Both the position numbers and the translations under genes were made by a program. The notes below the pieces were generated by a model, which saw only the letters and a program-made list of their open reading frames with translations, was not told the DNA's origin and did not search any database. From Notamacropus eugenii (lineage: Eukaryota > Chordata > Mammalia > Diprotodontia > Macropodidae): a stretch of DNA of 64,000 bases. Shown here in pieces: positions 1 through 10,164 of the stretch (position 1 is its first letter; the number at the start of each line of letters is the position of its first letter). The stretch spans positions 59,854,385-59,918,384 of the forward strand of contig NC_092876.1 in NCBI RefSeq assembly GCF_028372415.1. Direction: 5' to 3'.

Positions 1-324
1 AGTATAACACAGATAACCTTCCTTTTTGGTTTTCTATGTCAATATGCTGCTGTAGGGATCCCTTTCTCTTTGAATTTGACACCACTGTTCTAGTCCAACG
101 TGTCCATTTTATAGATGAGAAAAGCTAGAGAAGGTAAGTGATTTGCCCAATGTCACACAGCTAGTCAATAGAACTGGGATAGAATATAATAGAATATATA
201 ATATTGATATAGAAATGATGCATAATATGAATGTTAATATATAGTAATATATTAATCAGATGTATATTATATATGTATATAGATAGATAGATAGATCTAT
301 CTATATCTTTATTGAGAGTAGTAG

Positions 325-545
325 ATAGAGCATCTGGCTGTAGTCAGAAGGATGCCTTTCCCTGGGTCCAAATCTGACCTCAGATAGTTACTAGCTATGT
401 TACCCTGGGTAAGTCACTTAACCATGTTTGCCTTAGTTTCCTCATCTGTAAAATGAGCTGGAGAAAGAAATGGCAAACCACTCCAATATCATTGCCATGA
501 AAACCTCAGATGGGGTCATGAAGAGTTGGAACAACTGAAATGACT
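325..545 (+). mobile_element. Mar1-type SINE
   Basis: 'agagcatctggctgtagtca', 'gagctggagaaagaaatggc' and 'gaagagttggaacaactgaa'. Preceded by a (GATA)n patch at 270-300. Confidence 0.85.
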
Positions 546-734
546 GAACAAGAACTCTTTCTCTGTGTGTGTACACCCCCCCACACACAGAGGTGTATAT
601 ATACATGCATGTATATATGTATACATAATTTGTATCTTGGTTCTAGGCAAGATGGTGGACTAAATTCTCTTGAGGTTCCCTTTCCCTGTAAAGTTCGTAT
701 TCTTAGGTGCCAACATAGCCTCATCTAGTGCAGA

Positions 735-915
735 AATCACTTGCCTTTGAGTCAAGAAAGACTGGGTTTGAATCCAGCTTCTGCACTGGCTGTGTAACCA
801 TAGGTAAATCACTCAGCCTCTCTGAGCCTCCGTTTCTCAGTCTGTAAAATGAGAATAACAGATTTGGAATTATCTACTCCACAGTCTCATTGTGGAGCTC
901 GTATAATTGCAGACC
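735..915 (+). mobile_element. MIR-like SINE
   Basis: 'tttgaatccagcttctgcac', 'ctcactgtg'-type centre and 'cagtctgtaaaatgagaata'. Confidence 0.65.
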
Positions 916-1182
916 CTAAAGAGGGCTATATATGTGATTTATTCTTGTTATTAAATGAGATTAGTCTAGTGTATGATTTCTGAAAGGCATATTTCAGGGA
1001 TTAGAAAAGCAAAGTCTACAGACAACACACATTTTGGTTTGATCAGCATTGATGTATTCACTTGCCTTCAGTCTCTCAGGGAATCTATGATTCCTCTAGG
1101 GAAGGGCCTTCCTTTATCCATGCAGTTCCCAAGGGAGATGATTTCATGACTTGTTGTGGTCCTGCCGGTGAGGATCCTATCA

Positions 1183-1500
1183 GTCAATAAACATTTATTA
1201 AGCACCTCCCTTGTGGCAGGCTCTGTACTGAGTACTGGGGGGTCTAAAGAGAGGCAAAAGGCAGTCCCTACTCTCAGGGAGACAACGTCAGTGATTATAG
1301 ACAAACGAGCTGTATTCAGGATCAATGGGAGTTCACCAACAGAGGGAAGGCATTGGCAATATCTGGAAAGATTTCTTGTAGAAGAGAGTGCTCAGACAAG
1401 TAGGAGGTGAACCAGGAGGGAGAAGAGTCGAGAAAACCTAGCAAATAGAGGTGAGTGAGCAGGAGCTGAAGGAAGGCAGGAGGTAGGAATGAGGAGAGAA
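1183..1500 (+). repeat. Ancient interspersed repeat
   Basis: 'aataaacatttattaagcac', 'ggcaggctctgtactgagta' and 'agacaacgtcagtgattata', then 'cagagggaaggcattggcaa'. Same family as 59040-59300. Confidence 0.5.
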
Positions 1501-1559
1501 TTCCAGTCTTGGGGAACAGCCAGTGAAAATGCCTGGAGTCTCTTCCTCCTCTTCCTTTT

Positions 1560-1785
1560 CCTTCTACTACTGATATTACTGCCATGACTACTGCTATTAC
1601 TACTGCTACTACTATTACCACCAATATTACTACCATCACCACCACCACCACCTGCTATCTCTTTTTCCTGCTCCTTCTACTACTGCTACTACTAAAACTA
1701 CAACTGTCACTATTACTATTACCACTAACACCACCGCTGCTACTCCTCCTCATTGTCCTCCCCCTCCTCCTTCTACTCATTTGAT
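1560..1785 (+). repeat. Trinucleotide-rich tract (CTA/TAC, CAC, CTC)
   Basis: About 220 bp of imperfect triplet repeats: 'ctactactgatattactgcc', a pure CAC run near 1636-1651, then CTA and CTC repeats. It yields spurious open frames on both strands. Confidence 0.9.
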
Positions 1786-1859
1786 CCTTACAAGAATTCT
1801 GGGAGGGATAATGCTATTTTATGCCTTATTTTTCAGAAACTGAGATTAACAGAGATTAA

Positions 1860-1965
1860 GTGAATTGCTTAGGGTCACATGCTTAGTAAGTGTGAGGCCA
1901 GATTTGAACTCAGGTCTTCCTGACTCCAAGTCCAGTGCTCTCTCCATTGCCCATATAGCTGCTAC
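1860..1965 (-). mobile_element. MIR-like SINE
   Basis: Inverted copy: 'ttagtaagtgtgaggccaga' and 'gctctctccattgcccatat'. Confidence 0.7.
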
Positions 1966-2314
1966 CTGTCTAACCTTACTCAAGCCATTGTCCCTTCTTA
2001 GCCCTCAGTTTCTTCACATGTGAAATGAAAGATCACAGAATTAGAGCTGGAGGGAATTTCCAGGTTATCATTCCTAATACTCTCATATTTCAGATGAGAA
2101 TCCTGTAGTCCAGGGAGGATCAGTGATTCATCTTCACCCACACAGAGAGTGAGTTCAGTGTCAGAGATGAGTCTGGACCCCAGGTCCTCGGCGTCCAGGG
2201 CCACGGTTCTTTTCACTGCATTGTATTACACCCAAGTGCCTCCTTGGGAGATCAGACTAGATGGCCTGTGTGTGAGGCCTTTTCCAACTGTGTGTGGATG
2301 TTGGCCTAGTCTAT

Positions 2315-2445
2315 GCTTTGTGTGTTGTCTTCCACCATTGGACTGTAAGCTCCTCCAGGGCAAGGATTTTTTTCTTTTGTATCCACAGGACTCAGCACAG
2401 TGATTGGCACAGAGCAGGCACTTAGTAAATGTTACCGAACTGAAC
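2315..2445 (+). mobile_element. LINE-2 3' end
   Basis: 'gactgtaagctcctccaggg', 'actcagcacagtgattggca' and 'cacttagtaaatgttaccga'. Confidence 0.75.
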
Positions 2446-2529
2446 CAAGCATACAAAGGAAAGGAAGGAATTGAAATAGACTTGAGTATGGACAGTCCCC
2501 AGCTGCTCATTTTGGATTTTGTAACACCC

Positions 2530-2660
2530 TGCTGTAGTGGATAGAGACCTGGAACTGGAGTCCAGGAAGACCTGGATTCGAATCTTGTCTGTGACACCTG
2601 CTATTCATTTGATCTCCCCAAGCCTCTGGCAGTTTTCCCAACTCTAAGTTCTAGATAGGA
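2530..2660 (+). mobile_element. MIR-like SINE fragment
   Basis: 'gtagtggatagagacctgga' and 'tccaggaagacctggattcg'. Confidence 0.65.
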
Positions 2661-3520
2661 TTGATGTTGTCATTTCCCTCAGCAGTGATATCACTGTATT
2701 TGGAATGTACTGCACAAATGTTTGGCTGAAAAGGCTTGGCCTTCTAAAATGTGTGTGATTCTAGCTGATCCTACTGTGGTGTTCATGCTTATGGTGGGTA
2801 GATTAGAGACATGTGGAGGCTGACAGTAGGGATCTAGGAGACAGCTCCAGAAAAGGTGAGTCAGCCCAGCTGGAAGCAGGGACAGGGGTTTGGGGAAGGG
2901 TCCTCTGACCTGCTTTCCCCCAACCGCCAGTCAGCAATTGGGTCACTAGATTCAGTGATTTGTCCAGCTCATTCAATACCTTCTGTGAGGAAGGCAGAAA
3001 TAGCTCTAAGATATAAGCTTCTTCTCTAGGCAGCCTTATACTATCAGAACCTATGTTCAACTCAGAGATTTTGTGTCTCTGAGCCTTTCAGAAGAATGGT
3101 GACAATTTGGAGAAGATGAGTCTGCAGGTAGGAGAGGGCAGAATCATGTTTCTTTCCTCTGTGTTCCTTTCCTTTCTTTTCCCCATTCTGTTTGACCCTT
3201 ACAGAACAAATTTCCTTCATGCCAATGACACAAGACTGATAAAAAAACCCAACAAAACAAGAAAACACCAAACCCAACATTTTATTGATACTTTTAATTT
3301 CATCTCACTGTCACTTCCTAATAACCACCCCCTCCTCATAACAAAGAGGAACAGTGAACCAAACAAAGTAAAGGTTCCAACAGCTACAGGTATAACATCC
3401 ACATTCTCCTTTTGCACCTGTCCCCAGAGAGAAGGGAGATGGGTTTCATACTCAACCCTTTGGAACTGAGGTTGGTAATTACTTTGGAAAGCTTGGCCCA
3501 GAGTAAGCAGGTAATAAACA

Positions 3521-3526
3521 TTTATT
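3521..3526 (-). terminator. Candidate poly(A) signal of PLA2-like gene 1
   Basis: AATAAA on the minus strand lies about 155 nt beyond the stop codon of gene 1. A second AATAAA lies near 3279-3285. The first sits in an L2/MIR-like tail, so either could serve. This is position evidence only. Confidence 0.4.
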
Positions 3527-3680
3527 GATCGATTGCATTAATTAATCTGAATCCTGATGTCAAAGCAGTACAGTTCAGAAAAGGAAATGTGGAAAGCTGT
3601 GGATGGGGGTGACGGCTTTGGAATGGGAGTTTTGAGGCTCTTTTTTGTCAGTTCTTGCTGAGGAAAAGAAAAAGAATCTC

Positions 3681-5169
3681 TCAGCATTTAGGTGCTTTCC
3701 CTTTACACTGAGAATTGGGGAGGTTGCGATATTTCGCTTTGTAACTCTTTCTGTTTTGCAGCATACAGGAGACAGCTTGTGCATCGCAGGTACAGATTCG
3801 GATCTGACAGTAGGACCCATACCCTATAAGTTCAGAGAAATGAATGGGTTGAGAGGGTGGGTAATTTTCTCTTCTACTGACACCCCTCACCCTGCCCCGC
3901 CAAACTGATCTCCTTTACTAGGTGCCTTGATGGAAACACTGTCCCTTCCCCAGGGGAAGCCCCTAGTCTGAGGGAAGAGTGCAGAATTTGTTTTCAGGGA
4001 ATTTGGAGCAGTGTACTTGCCAACACCAATCTGGGGTTCTGTACATCTGAAATGTTCAGTGGTTCCTGACTAATGTGCTATCTCACCGCAGGAGAGGATC
4101 CCATCCGCATATCTGTATCTATACATGACTTTTTCTGTGTTACAGTTATATTTCTTCAGATCAGAATAGCAGCAGTCCTGCTTCCAACAGCACCTAAAGA
4201 AAGGAGCCCTGCTGAGTGCTGTCCTCCTCTCCTACTGGGGAGCAAGAGGTCAGCAAACAGGACACTCAGAGAGACCACCCAAGGAGGCAGCCTGTTGTGG
4301 TGGAATGAGTCCTGGTCTGGTAGGCAGGACACCTGGGTTATTGGGATCATAGTTTTCTCATCTGTAAATGAGGAGATTGCACTACTAAGGTCCTTTCCAA
4401 TTCCAATCTTGTTCTATTTAATGGAGAGTCTCTAATTCTGAAAACTTAATGCGGTTTCAGTCTTCCCTATTGCCTGTTCTGGAAGATTCCAAAGGCATGT
4501 ATAGAAAGACTCCAACAAGAGCTTGAGATGAACATTATTCTATAATTTTGCTCTAGAAATTCGTTTCTTTGGTGCCTTTGCCTTGTGCCCTATCCATTTG
4601 CACCTCCTGTCAGTGCTGCTTATAGTGATTCCCAAGGAAGCTAAGGTAGTCACCCTGGCAGGACTGGGGAATGGGATCTAACCTGTCAGTACCATCCTTG
4701 GGGGTTCCTTTGCCTTCCAAGCCACAGTAGCAGCCGTAGGGGTTATAGTCAGGAATCACATCTCTCCCCATGACCATATTAATCGTGTATCGGGATTTCA
4801 TGAAGTTCCCTCGCACCTCAGATAAGCCTGCAAGAGATACCAGTGATCCCCACTCAGAGGTGGTCACTCTCCTATCTTCTCTACCCACTACTGCTTTAGT
4901 CTGTCCTTCCCTACCCTTCATCTAAGCAGAGAATCTTGTCCTCCCTATTTTCCTTCCAGCCTCTAAGAAGAGATGGTGAAGAATTAATTGGGATTTGGAA
5001 GGTTCATGGAATGGGCGAGAGCTAGGGAGCCCAAGAAAGGTTGGGGGATGCACTTTTTTGTACAATCTGAGAGTTGTCCCTCCTGGGGCTGATTCCTGGG
5101 GAGAGGGCAGTCATGGGGTCACTTCTTACCCCAGGCCATTAGTGCAGCTAGCAGAAAGACAGTCTTCAT
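3681..5169 (-). CDS. Secreted group II phospholipase A2-like protein, Gln48 type (gene 1)
   Basis: Spliced CDS on the minus strand with exons 5169-5130, 4827-4683, 4193-4087 and 3823-3681, giving 435 nt and 144 residues, the same length as human PLA2G2A. Every intron is GT-AG and the phases (1, 0+2, 1) match the family. Exon 2 encodes a signal peptide (MKTVFLLAALMAWG) and the mature chain probably begins at NFMKSR. The calcium loop is YGCYCGLEGKG, followed by DRCCWKQDCCY, and the C-terminal exon ends GKAPKC. All 14 group II cysteines, Asp49, Tyr52 and Asp99 are present. The catalytic His48 is Gln (CAG) and Gly32 is Glu. By family knowledge, loss of His48 abolishes esterolysis, so this is probably a non-enzymatic binding or inhibitory homologue. 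The mature chain is very basic, with about 21 Lys/Arg against 10 Asp/Glu. The acceptor 'ctcctacag' at 5188-5180 leaves 10 nt of 5' UTR before the ATG. The orthologue within the PLA2G2A/C/D/E/F/PLA2G5 cluster cannot be assigned. Confidence 0.9.
4295..4435 (+). mobile_element. MIR-like SINE in intron 3 of PLA2-like gene 1
   Basis: 'tgttgtggtggaatgagtcc', 'aggcaggacacctgggttat' and 'tctcatctgtaaatgaggag'. Antisense to the gene. Confidence 0.65.
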
Positions 5170-5199
5170 TTTGAAGCCTCTGTAGGAGAAAGTATAAAG

Positions 5200-6084
5200 C
5201 TGATGTCTGTTTCCTCAGGTGAGGTCCCCACATTCCTGCTTTACTCTTAGGGCTGCCATGTGGGAGGGGAGAATAGGTCCTTACTCTTATTGGAAGGACC
5301 ACAGGAACCATCTACTGTTACCTCTACCTAATCAAGAAATCCCTGTATGAAATTTCTATTGGGACAGAAACACATTACCCAGGCACCACACCCCTCTCCC
5401 AACACTGTATTGGCTACACAAATGCATAGTTCATATCCTCTAGACATATATTCATTGTACTTCAGGTACAGAAACAAACACTCAGACCACCTCAATTTAC
5501 ACACTCATTACAATATGCAGGGCCACAGAAATGCAGAGACATATCAATAGGTATAGAATATTACTGGTACAGACACTGAGACCCTCTAAAAAAGGGATTT
5601 TTTAATCTTTTTTATGTCCTGGATCCCTTTGGCAGTCTGGTGAAAGCTATGGACCCATTCTCAGAATCATGTTTTTAGATGAATAAAATAAAATACATAG
5701 GATTATAAAGGAAACCAAATGATATTGAAAGATAGTTATCAAAATATTTAAAAATTACAGGTTCACAGATACTTGTGCTCTAAACGTACATAATAATCTA
5801 GAAGCCCACAAACACAGATACATACTCTCTGACTTTGATGAATGTCTTCTGGTCTTTGGGGCTCCAAATGCCTTCAGCTGTTTCTTGGTTCAGTCTCTCC
5901 AGTGTAGGGCTCTTGAGCCCTGGTCCTCAAGGCTGAGACCTTCCACATATAGATCCAGGAGGATTCTGAGGTGGTCGAGAGTTTCCACCCCTTGGGGAAG
6001 GAATTCTCAGAAACCTGCCCAACACCAAGAGTCCACGTTGCAGGAAAAAGGGGTGGGACAAGAGTCTGCTCTGGGAGTCCACAA
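5200..6084. other. Upstream region or intron 1 of PLA2-like gene 1
   Basis: No exon, promoter or coding sequence can be supported here. The sequence is unique-looking apart from weak SINE-like fragments. Confidence 0.4.
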
Positions 6085-6345
6085 GGAATTCCTCTGGTCT
6101 CTCAGGATCCATTCCCCCAGAGAAGAAGGCAGCCTCTTTTGATAGCGTTATAGGTGACAGGCTGAGTAATAACACTCAGATGGATTAGATTCAGGGATTT
6201 TATGTCCTGTGAATGGTTGGGGGACACATTTACCTTCCAACTCAGGATATTCCATCCTGCCTCAGAGTTTGGATTGTGGCCACTGATGACTCTGTAAACA
6301 TTTGACAGACTACTTTGGCAATTAACTCTGTAAACGTTTGAGAAA
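6085..6345 (-). repeat. Paralogous upstream block, gene 1 copy
   Basis: This aligns by eye with 37310-37555 upstream of gene 2. Shared landmarks are 'ttccaactcagga', a 'gcctcagag' / 'gcttcagag' pair, 'ttggat' / 'ctggat', and 'tgtaaacatttg' / 'tgtacacatttg' followed by 'cagact'. It lies in the same position relative to both signal-peptide exons, so it is a relic of the gene duplication rather than an interspersed repeat. Confidence 0.6.
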
Positions 6346-6654
6346 AACTCAGTCACTCATTCAGTACCTCAGTGTCCACTCTCCGTTCTGAGTCCTGTAT
6401 GAGGTGTTTTGGTTATAGTTGAGTAGAGGCCACAAAGAGCAGCAACGAAAGAAGCAGAAAGATAATGCAAAAAAATAGAGGTTGGACAGAGAATGAGATA
6501 CAGATCCTACACATTTGAGTTAACAGGTAGTCACAAGAGTTTACTGAGTATGGAAGTAGTATGGTTAAGCCTGTGCTTAGGAACATCACTTCGAGATTTT
6601 CATGGAGGATGGATTAGATGGGATAGATGAGATAGGGTGACCAATTAAGAGACT

Positions 6655-7560
6655 ACTGTAATTATCCAGTTGAAAGATGAGGAAGGTTTCAATTAGGGTG
6701 GTGACTATGAGAGTTCAGAGAAGGAGACAGATAGGAAAAAATGTTGTAGAGGTAGAATGACATTGGATGTGTGCATTTAGGGATAATGAGGAATCCAGGA
6801 TAATACCAGGGATGAGAGCCTGGAGACTAGAAAGATACACTTGTCTCTCAGGGAAACTGGAAAGTTCAGAGAGTAGAGGTAGTGAGTTTTGTTTTGGACA
6901 TGTTGTGTTTGAGTTGACTTTGGGACATCCAGTTAGAAATAGGAAAGTGAGGAGGGAGGGAGGGAGGGAGACAGAGAGACAGAGAAAGAGAGACAGAGAC
7001 AGAGACAGAGATAGAAAGAGACAGAGAAATGTGAGAACTGTATATATAGAACTGTGAGCCATTGCCATGGAGAAGAGAATTGAAGCCAGTGGAGCTGATA
7101 AAGTCACCAAATAGGAGAGCATTCAGAGACAAGAGGGCTTAGGACACAACCAGAGAATGCCCACATTTAGGGACAGTGATATGGAAGAAGATCCAGAAAG
7201 GAGACTTAGGAGTGTTGAGATAGGTAAGAGATAGGTAAGAGTGTTGAGATAGAGAAAGCAGTAACATCAGAACTGAGAGAGGAGATTGCATGTATCCAGG
7301 AAAAGAGAGTGGTCAGCAGTATCAGATGCTGCACAGAAGGAAGATAGATTAAGATTGAGAAAAGACAAACACACTTGTCAATTAAGATATCTTCTCTTTA
7401 AAGAGACCAGTTTTAATTGAGTTATACTTCAAGGATAAGGAGGAGGCTGAGATAATGGGAAACTGGGAGGATGGTGTTTCCTTCTTTGAAAACAGGGCAG
7501 TTTGGAAGAGAGATGAGTTGGGGGCAGGCTTGGTGGGGAAAGAAAATGCAATGGCAATTG
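6655..7560 (+). repeat. Unnamed long ancient interspersed repeat
   Basis: Low-copy-like GA-rich sequence with landmarks 'ttggacatgttgtgtttgag', a (GGGA)n/(GACAGA)n patch at 6950-7025 and 'gatgagttgggggcagg'. Related sequence recurs at 13300-13541, 48055-48340, 49020-49960, 56440-56720 and 59080-59300. I recognise it as a dispersed mammalian repeat but cannot name the family. No coding frame is visible. Confidence 0.5.
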
Positions 7561-7689
7561 GTCTTCTCATTCTGTGCTACTCACCCTTTTTCTATTGAAA
7601 TTGAAAAGTGTGTGGGGCAGGGAAAAGATCAAGTAAAGGACTTCCCTGATGGGAAAGCAATTATAATTTTCATATTAATTGATGTTATG

Positions 7690-8150
7690 TATAATGAATA
7701 ATTTAGTTTTCTCAGGACCTGCCTTTCTGGCTGGGGAGTCAGAGCTCACAATGCAGCTTAAACTGACCAATCAAAACTCTGACAATGCTCACAATCTCTG
7801 GACCTTAAGCGAAGTGAGTTAAAGATTACAGAACCTGTTCCTATCCCAGAACTCTAGTTCTATACCCTAGGGTAGGTGGTCATGATCTCCAAAGACTAGA
7901 CTCCAGGACTGTTGCATTGTGGGACCTTTGATTATTTGTACCTCCACTCCTTCCCCACTTGTGATTTAAGTATATAACCCATACTTTTACTTCAGCTACG
8001 AGAACATTCCTCACTCTGAAGTAAATTAATTAAACTGCTTGATTACTGGCACTCCTGTCTCTAGGCCTGCTTTGTGTGGCTTTGACCATTCTCAGGTGAG
8101 ACTTGTGGAGTAAAAATTCTGTTAACCCTGGAGAACAGAGCCAACTGTTG
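7690..8150 (+). mobile_element. Possible solo LTR
   Basis: Promoter-like order on the plus strand: CCAAT at 7767-7771, TATATAA at 7971-7977 and an ATTAAA about 55 nt later, followed by a T/C-rich stretch. This is the arrangement expected in a retroviral LTR. TG/CA ends and a target duplication were not found, so it may be something else. Confidence 0.3.
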
Positions 8151-8620
8151 TGATACAAGAAATAGCTTGTGAGGATTTGAGGGAGAAGAAGTTGTGGAAA
8201 TTTGGCAATGAGTATCCACAGGTTTCCGTGTTGAGTTTGCTTACAGCAGCCTTGAGGAGCTGGAAATCAGTACAGTCACTGAAAGGCAGCTGCAGGGGCT
8301 GTTGAAGATGGTTGTGTTGGAGATGAGCCCAGAGTTGTCTGGGATCAAGTCACTGAAATCTTGTGAACATATTCCATTGCCCACCAGGGGACCCTGACCC
8401 CAACTTAAGAGACCACTGTTGTATAAAGACACATTTTTCTATGCCAGAAACTTGACTGGTCCTTCTCTGTTCCTTTTTTTTTGCTCTCCTGTGCAGATTA
8501 GAGGGAGAGGGCATGCAATTCTGGGGAAGTCACTCATATCATCTGGGGAAAATTGCAGATTTTATCTTTTCTAATGTGCTTTTGTCTACCAGCTTCTAAG
8601 CTGACATTCCAGCCTGGCTA
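8150..8620. other. No recognisable feature
   Basis: No open frame, splice-bounded exon or repeat could be supported in this stretch. Confidence 0.4.
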
Positions 8621-8624
8621 AGAT

Positions 8625-10160
8625 GGATGGATGGCAGAGCCAACATGATGGAGTAATAGCACAGACTTTCTAGCACTCTTCCCTCAATCCCAGCCCAATA
8701 CATGTAACAAAACAACTCTAAAATTCTGGAGCTTCAGAATCCACAGAATGACAGAGTGAAGCAAATTTCCAGCCCAAGACAGTCTGAAAAGTTGTCAGGA
8801 AGTGTCTATCACACCATGCTGGGAGCAGAGTGCAATCCAGTGTGGGCCACACTGGCACAGATGGACCTGAGCAGGCCTTGGAGGGACTGCATCACAGGCA
8901 CCTGTGGTGGTTCCAGATTTCACAATCCCACAACGCTGAGGACAAATGGGAAATCAATGGAAAAAACCTGTGGGAACTGTGTGAGAGTGGAGGGTGGCCT
9001 GATCCCAGGCCCAGGACAGTGGAGGGGGTGGAGGAGCCCACAGCAGCAGAAACAGGGGCAGGGGTAGCAACTGTTTCTGGAGCTCTAGGCCCACAGATTG
9101 TGACGGATTGAGTGGCAGACAGTACACCCCCCACCTCTACTGGAAGCAGAGAACTACCTTGAAAAGGAGCTCAAATGTTAAGTAAATAGCTTGGAAAATG
9201 AGCAAAAAACAAAAAAAAGAATCATATTTATAGAATCTTACCTTGGTGACAAGGAAGATCAAAACATGCAATGAGAAGGAGACAAGAAATTCAAAGTTCC
9301 TACATCCAAAGCCTCCAAGAAAGAAAATTGGATGTTATGGTGCCAGGAAATGGAAGCTCAAAAAGAATTTTGAAAATCAAGTAAGAGAAATAGAGCAAAA
9401 ATTGGGAAGAGGAATGAGAGTGATGCAAGAAAATATTGAACAATGAGTCAACACCTTGCTAAAGGAGACCCAAAAGATTCTTTAAATGCTTTAAAAAAAT
9501 AGACTAACCCAAATGGCAAAAGAGATCCAAAAAGCCAATGAGGAGAAGAATGCCCTAGAAAGCAAAATTGGCCAGATGGAAAAGGATGTCCAAAAGATCA
9601 CTGAAGAAAATAATTCCTTAAAGATTAGAATGGAGCAGATGGAAACTAATGGCTTTATGAAAAATCAAGATATTATAAAACAAAACCAAAAGAATGAAAA
9701 AATAGGAGAAAATATGAAATATCTTATTGGAAAAACAACTGACCTGGAAAATAGATCTGGTAGGGAGAATTTAAAAATTTTTGGACTACCTGAAAGCCAT
9801 GATCAAAAAAAGAGCCTAGACATCATTTTTTCAAGAAATTATCAAGGAAAACTGCTGTGGTATTCTGGAACCAGGAAGTAAAACAAATATTGAAAGAATC
9901 CACCGATCACCTCCTGAAAAAGATTCCAAAAGGAAAACTCCTAGGAATATTGTAGCTAAATTCCAGAGCTCCCAGGTCAAGAAGAAAATATTGCAAGTAG
10001 CCAGAAAGAAATAATTAGAGTACTGTGAAAGTACAATCAGGATAACTAAAGATCTAGCAGCTTCTTCATTAAAAGACCACAGGGCTTGGAATATGATATT
10101 CCAGAAGTCAAAAGAACTAGGATTAAAACCAAGAACATCCTACCCAGTAAAACTGAGATA
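8625..10160 (+). mobile_element. LINE-1 5' half: 5' UTR and decayed ORF1
   Basis: Starts with the L1-like 'agagccaacatgatggagta' and continues through a 5' UTR to a broken ORF1 (best frame 9513-9881: MAKEIQKANEEKNALESK, then ENRSGRENLKIFGLPESHD). It ends near 'cctacccagtaaaactgag', within the ORF1 C-terminal domain. Frameshifts and stops mean it is not functional. Confidence 0.8.
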
Positions 10161-10164
10161 TTTC

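Noticed and set aside
1322-1784. Valine- or threonine/leucine-rich open frames
   Set aside because: Products of the trinucleotide tract.
5881-5960. Possible TATA-like 'ctatatgtgg' on the minus strand upstream of PLA2-like gene 1
   Set aside because: Not followed by a convincing first exon and donor, and not aligned with the gene 2 promoter, so it is not listed as a promoter.
7971-7977. TATATAA as promoter of PLA2-like gene 1
   Set aside because: It is on the opposite strand from the gene; it fits an LTR-like segment better.
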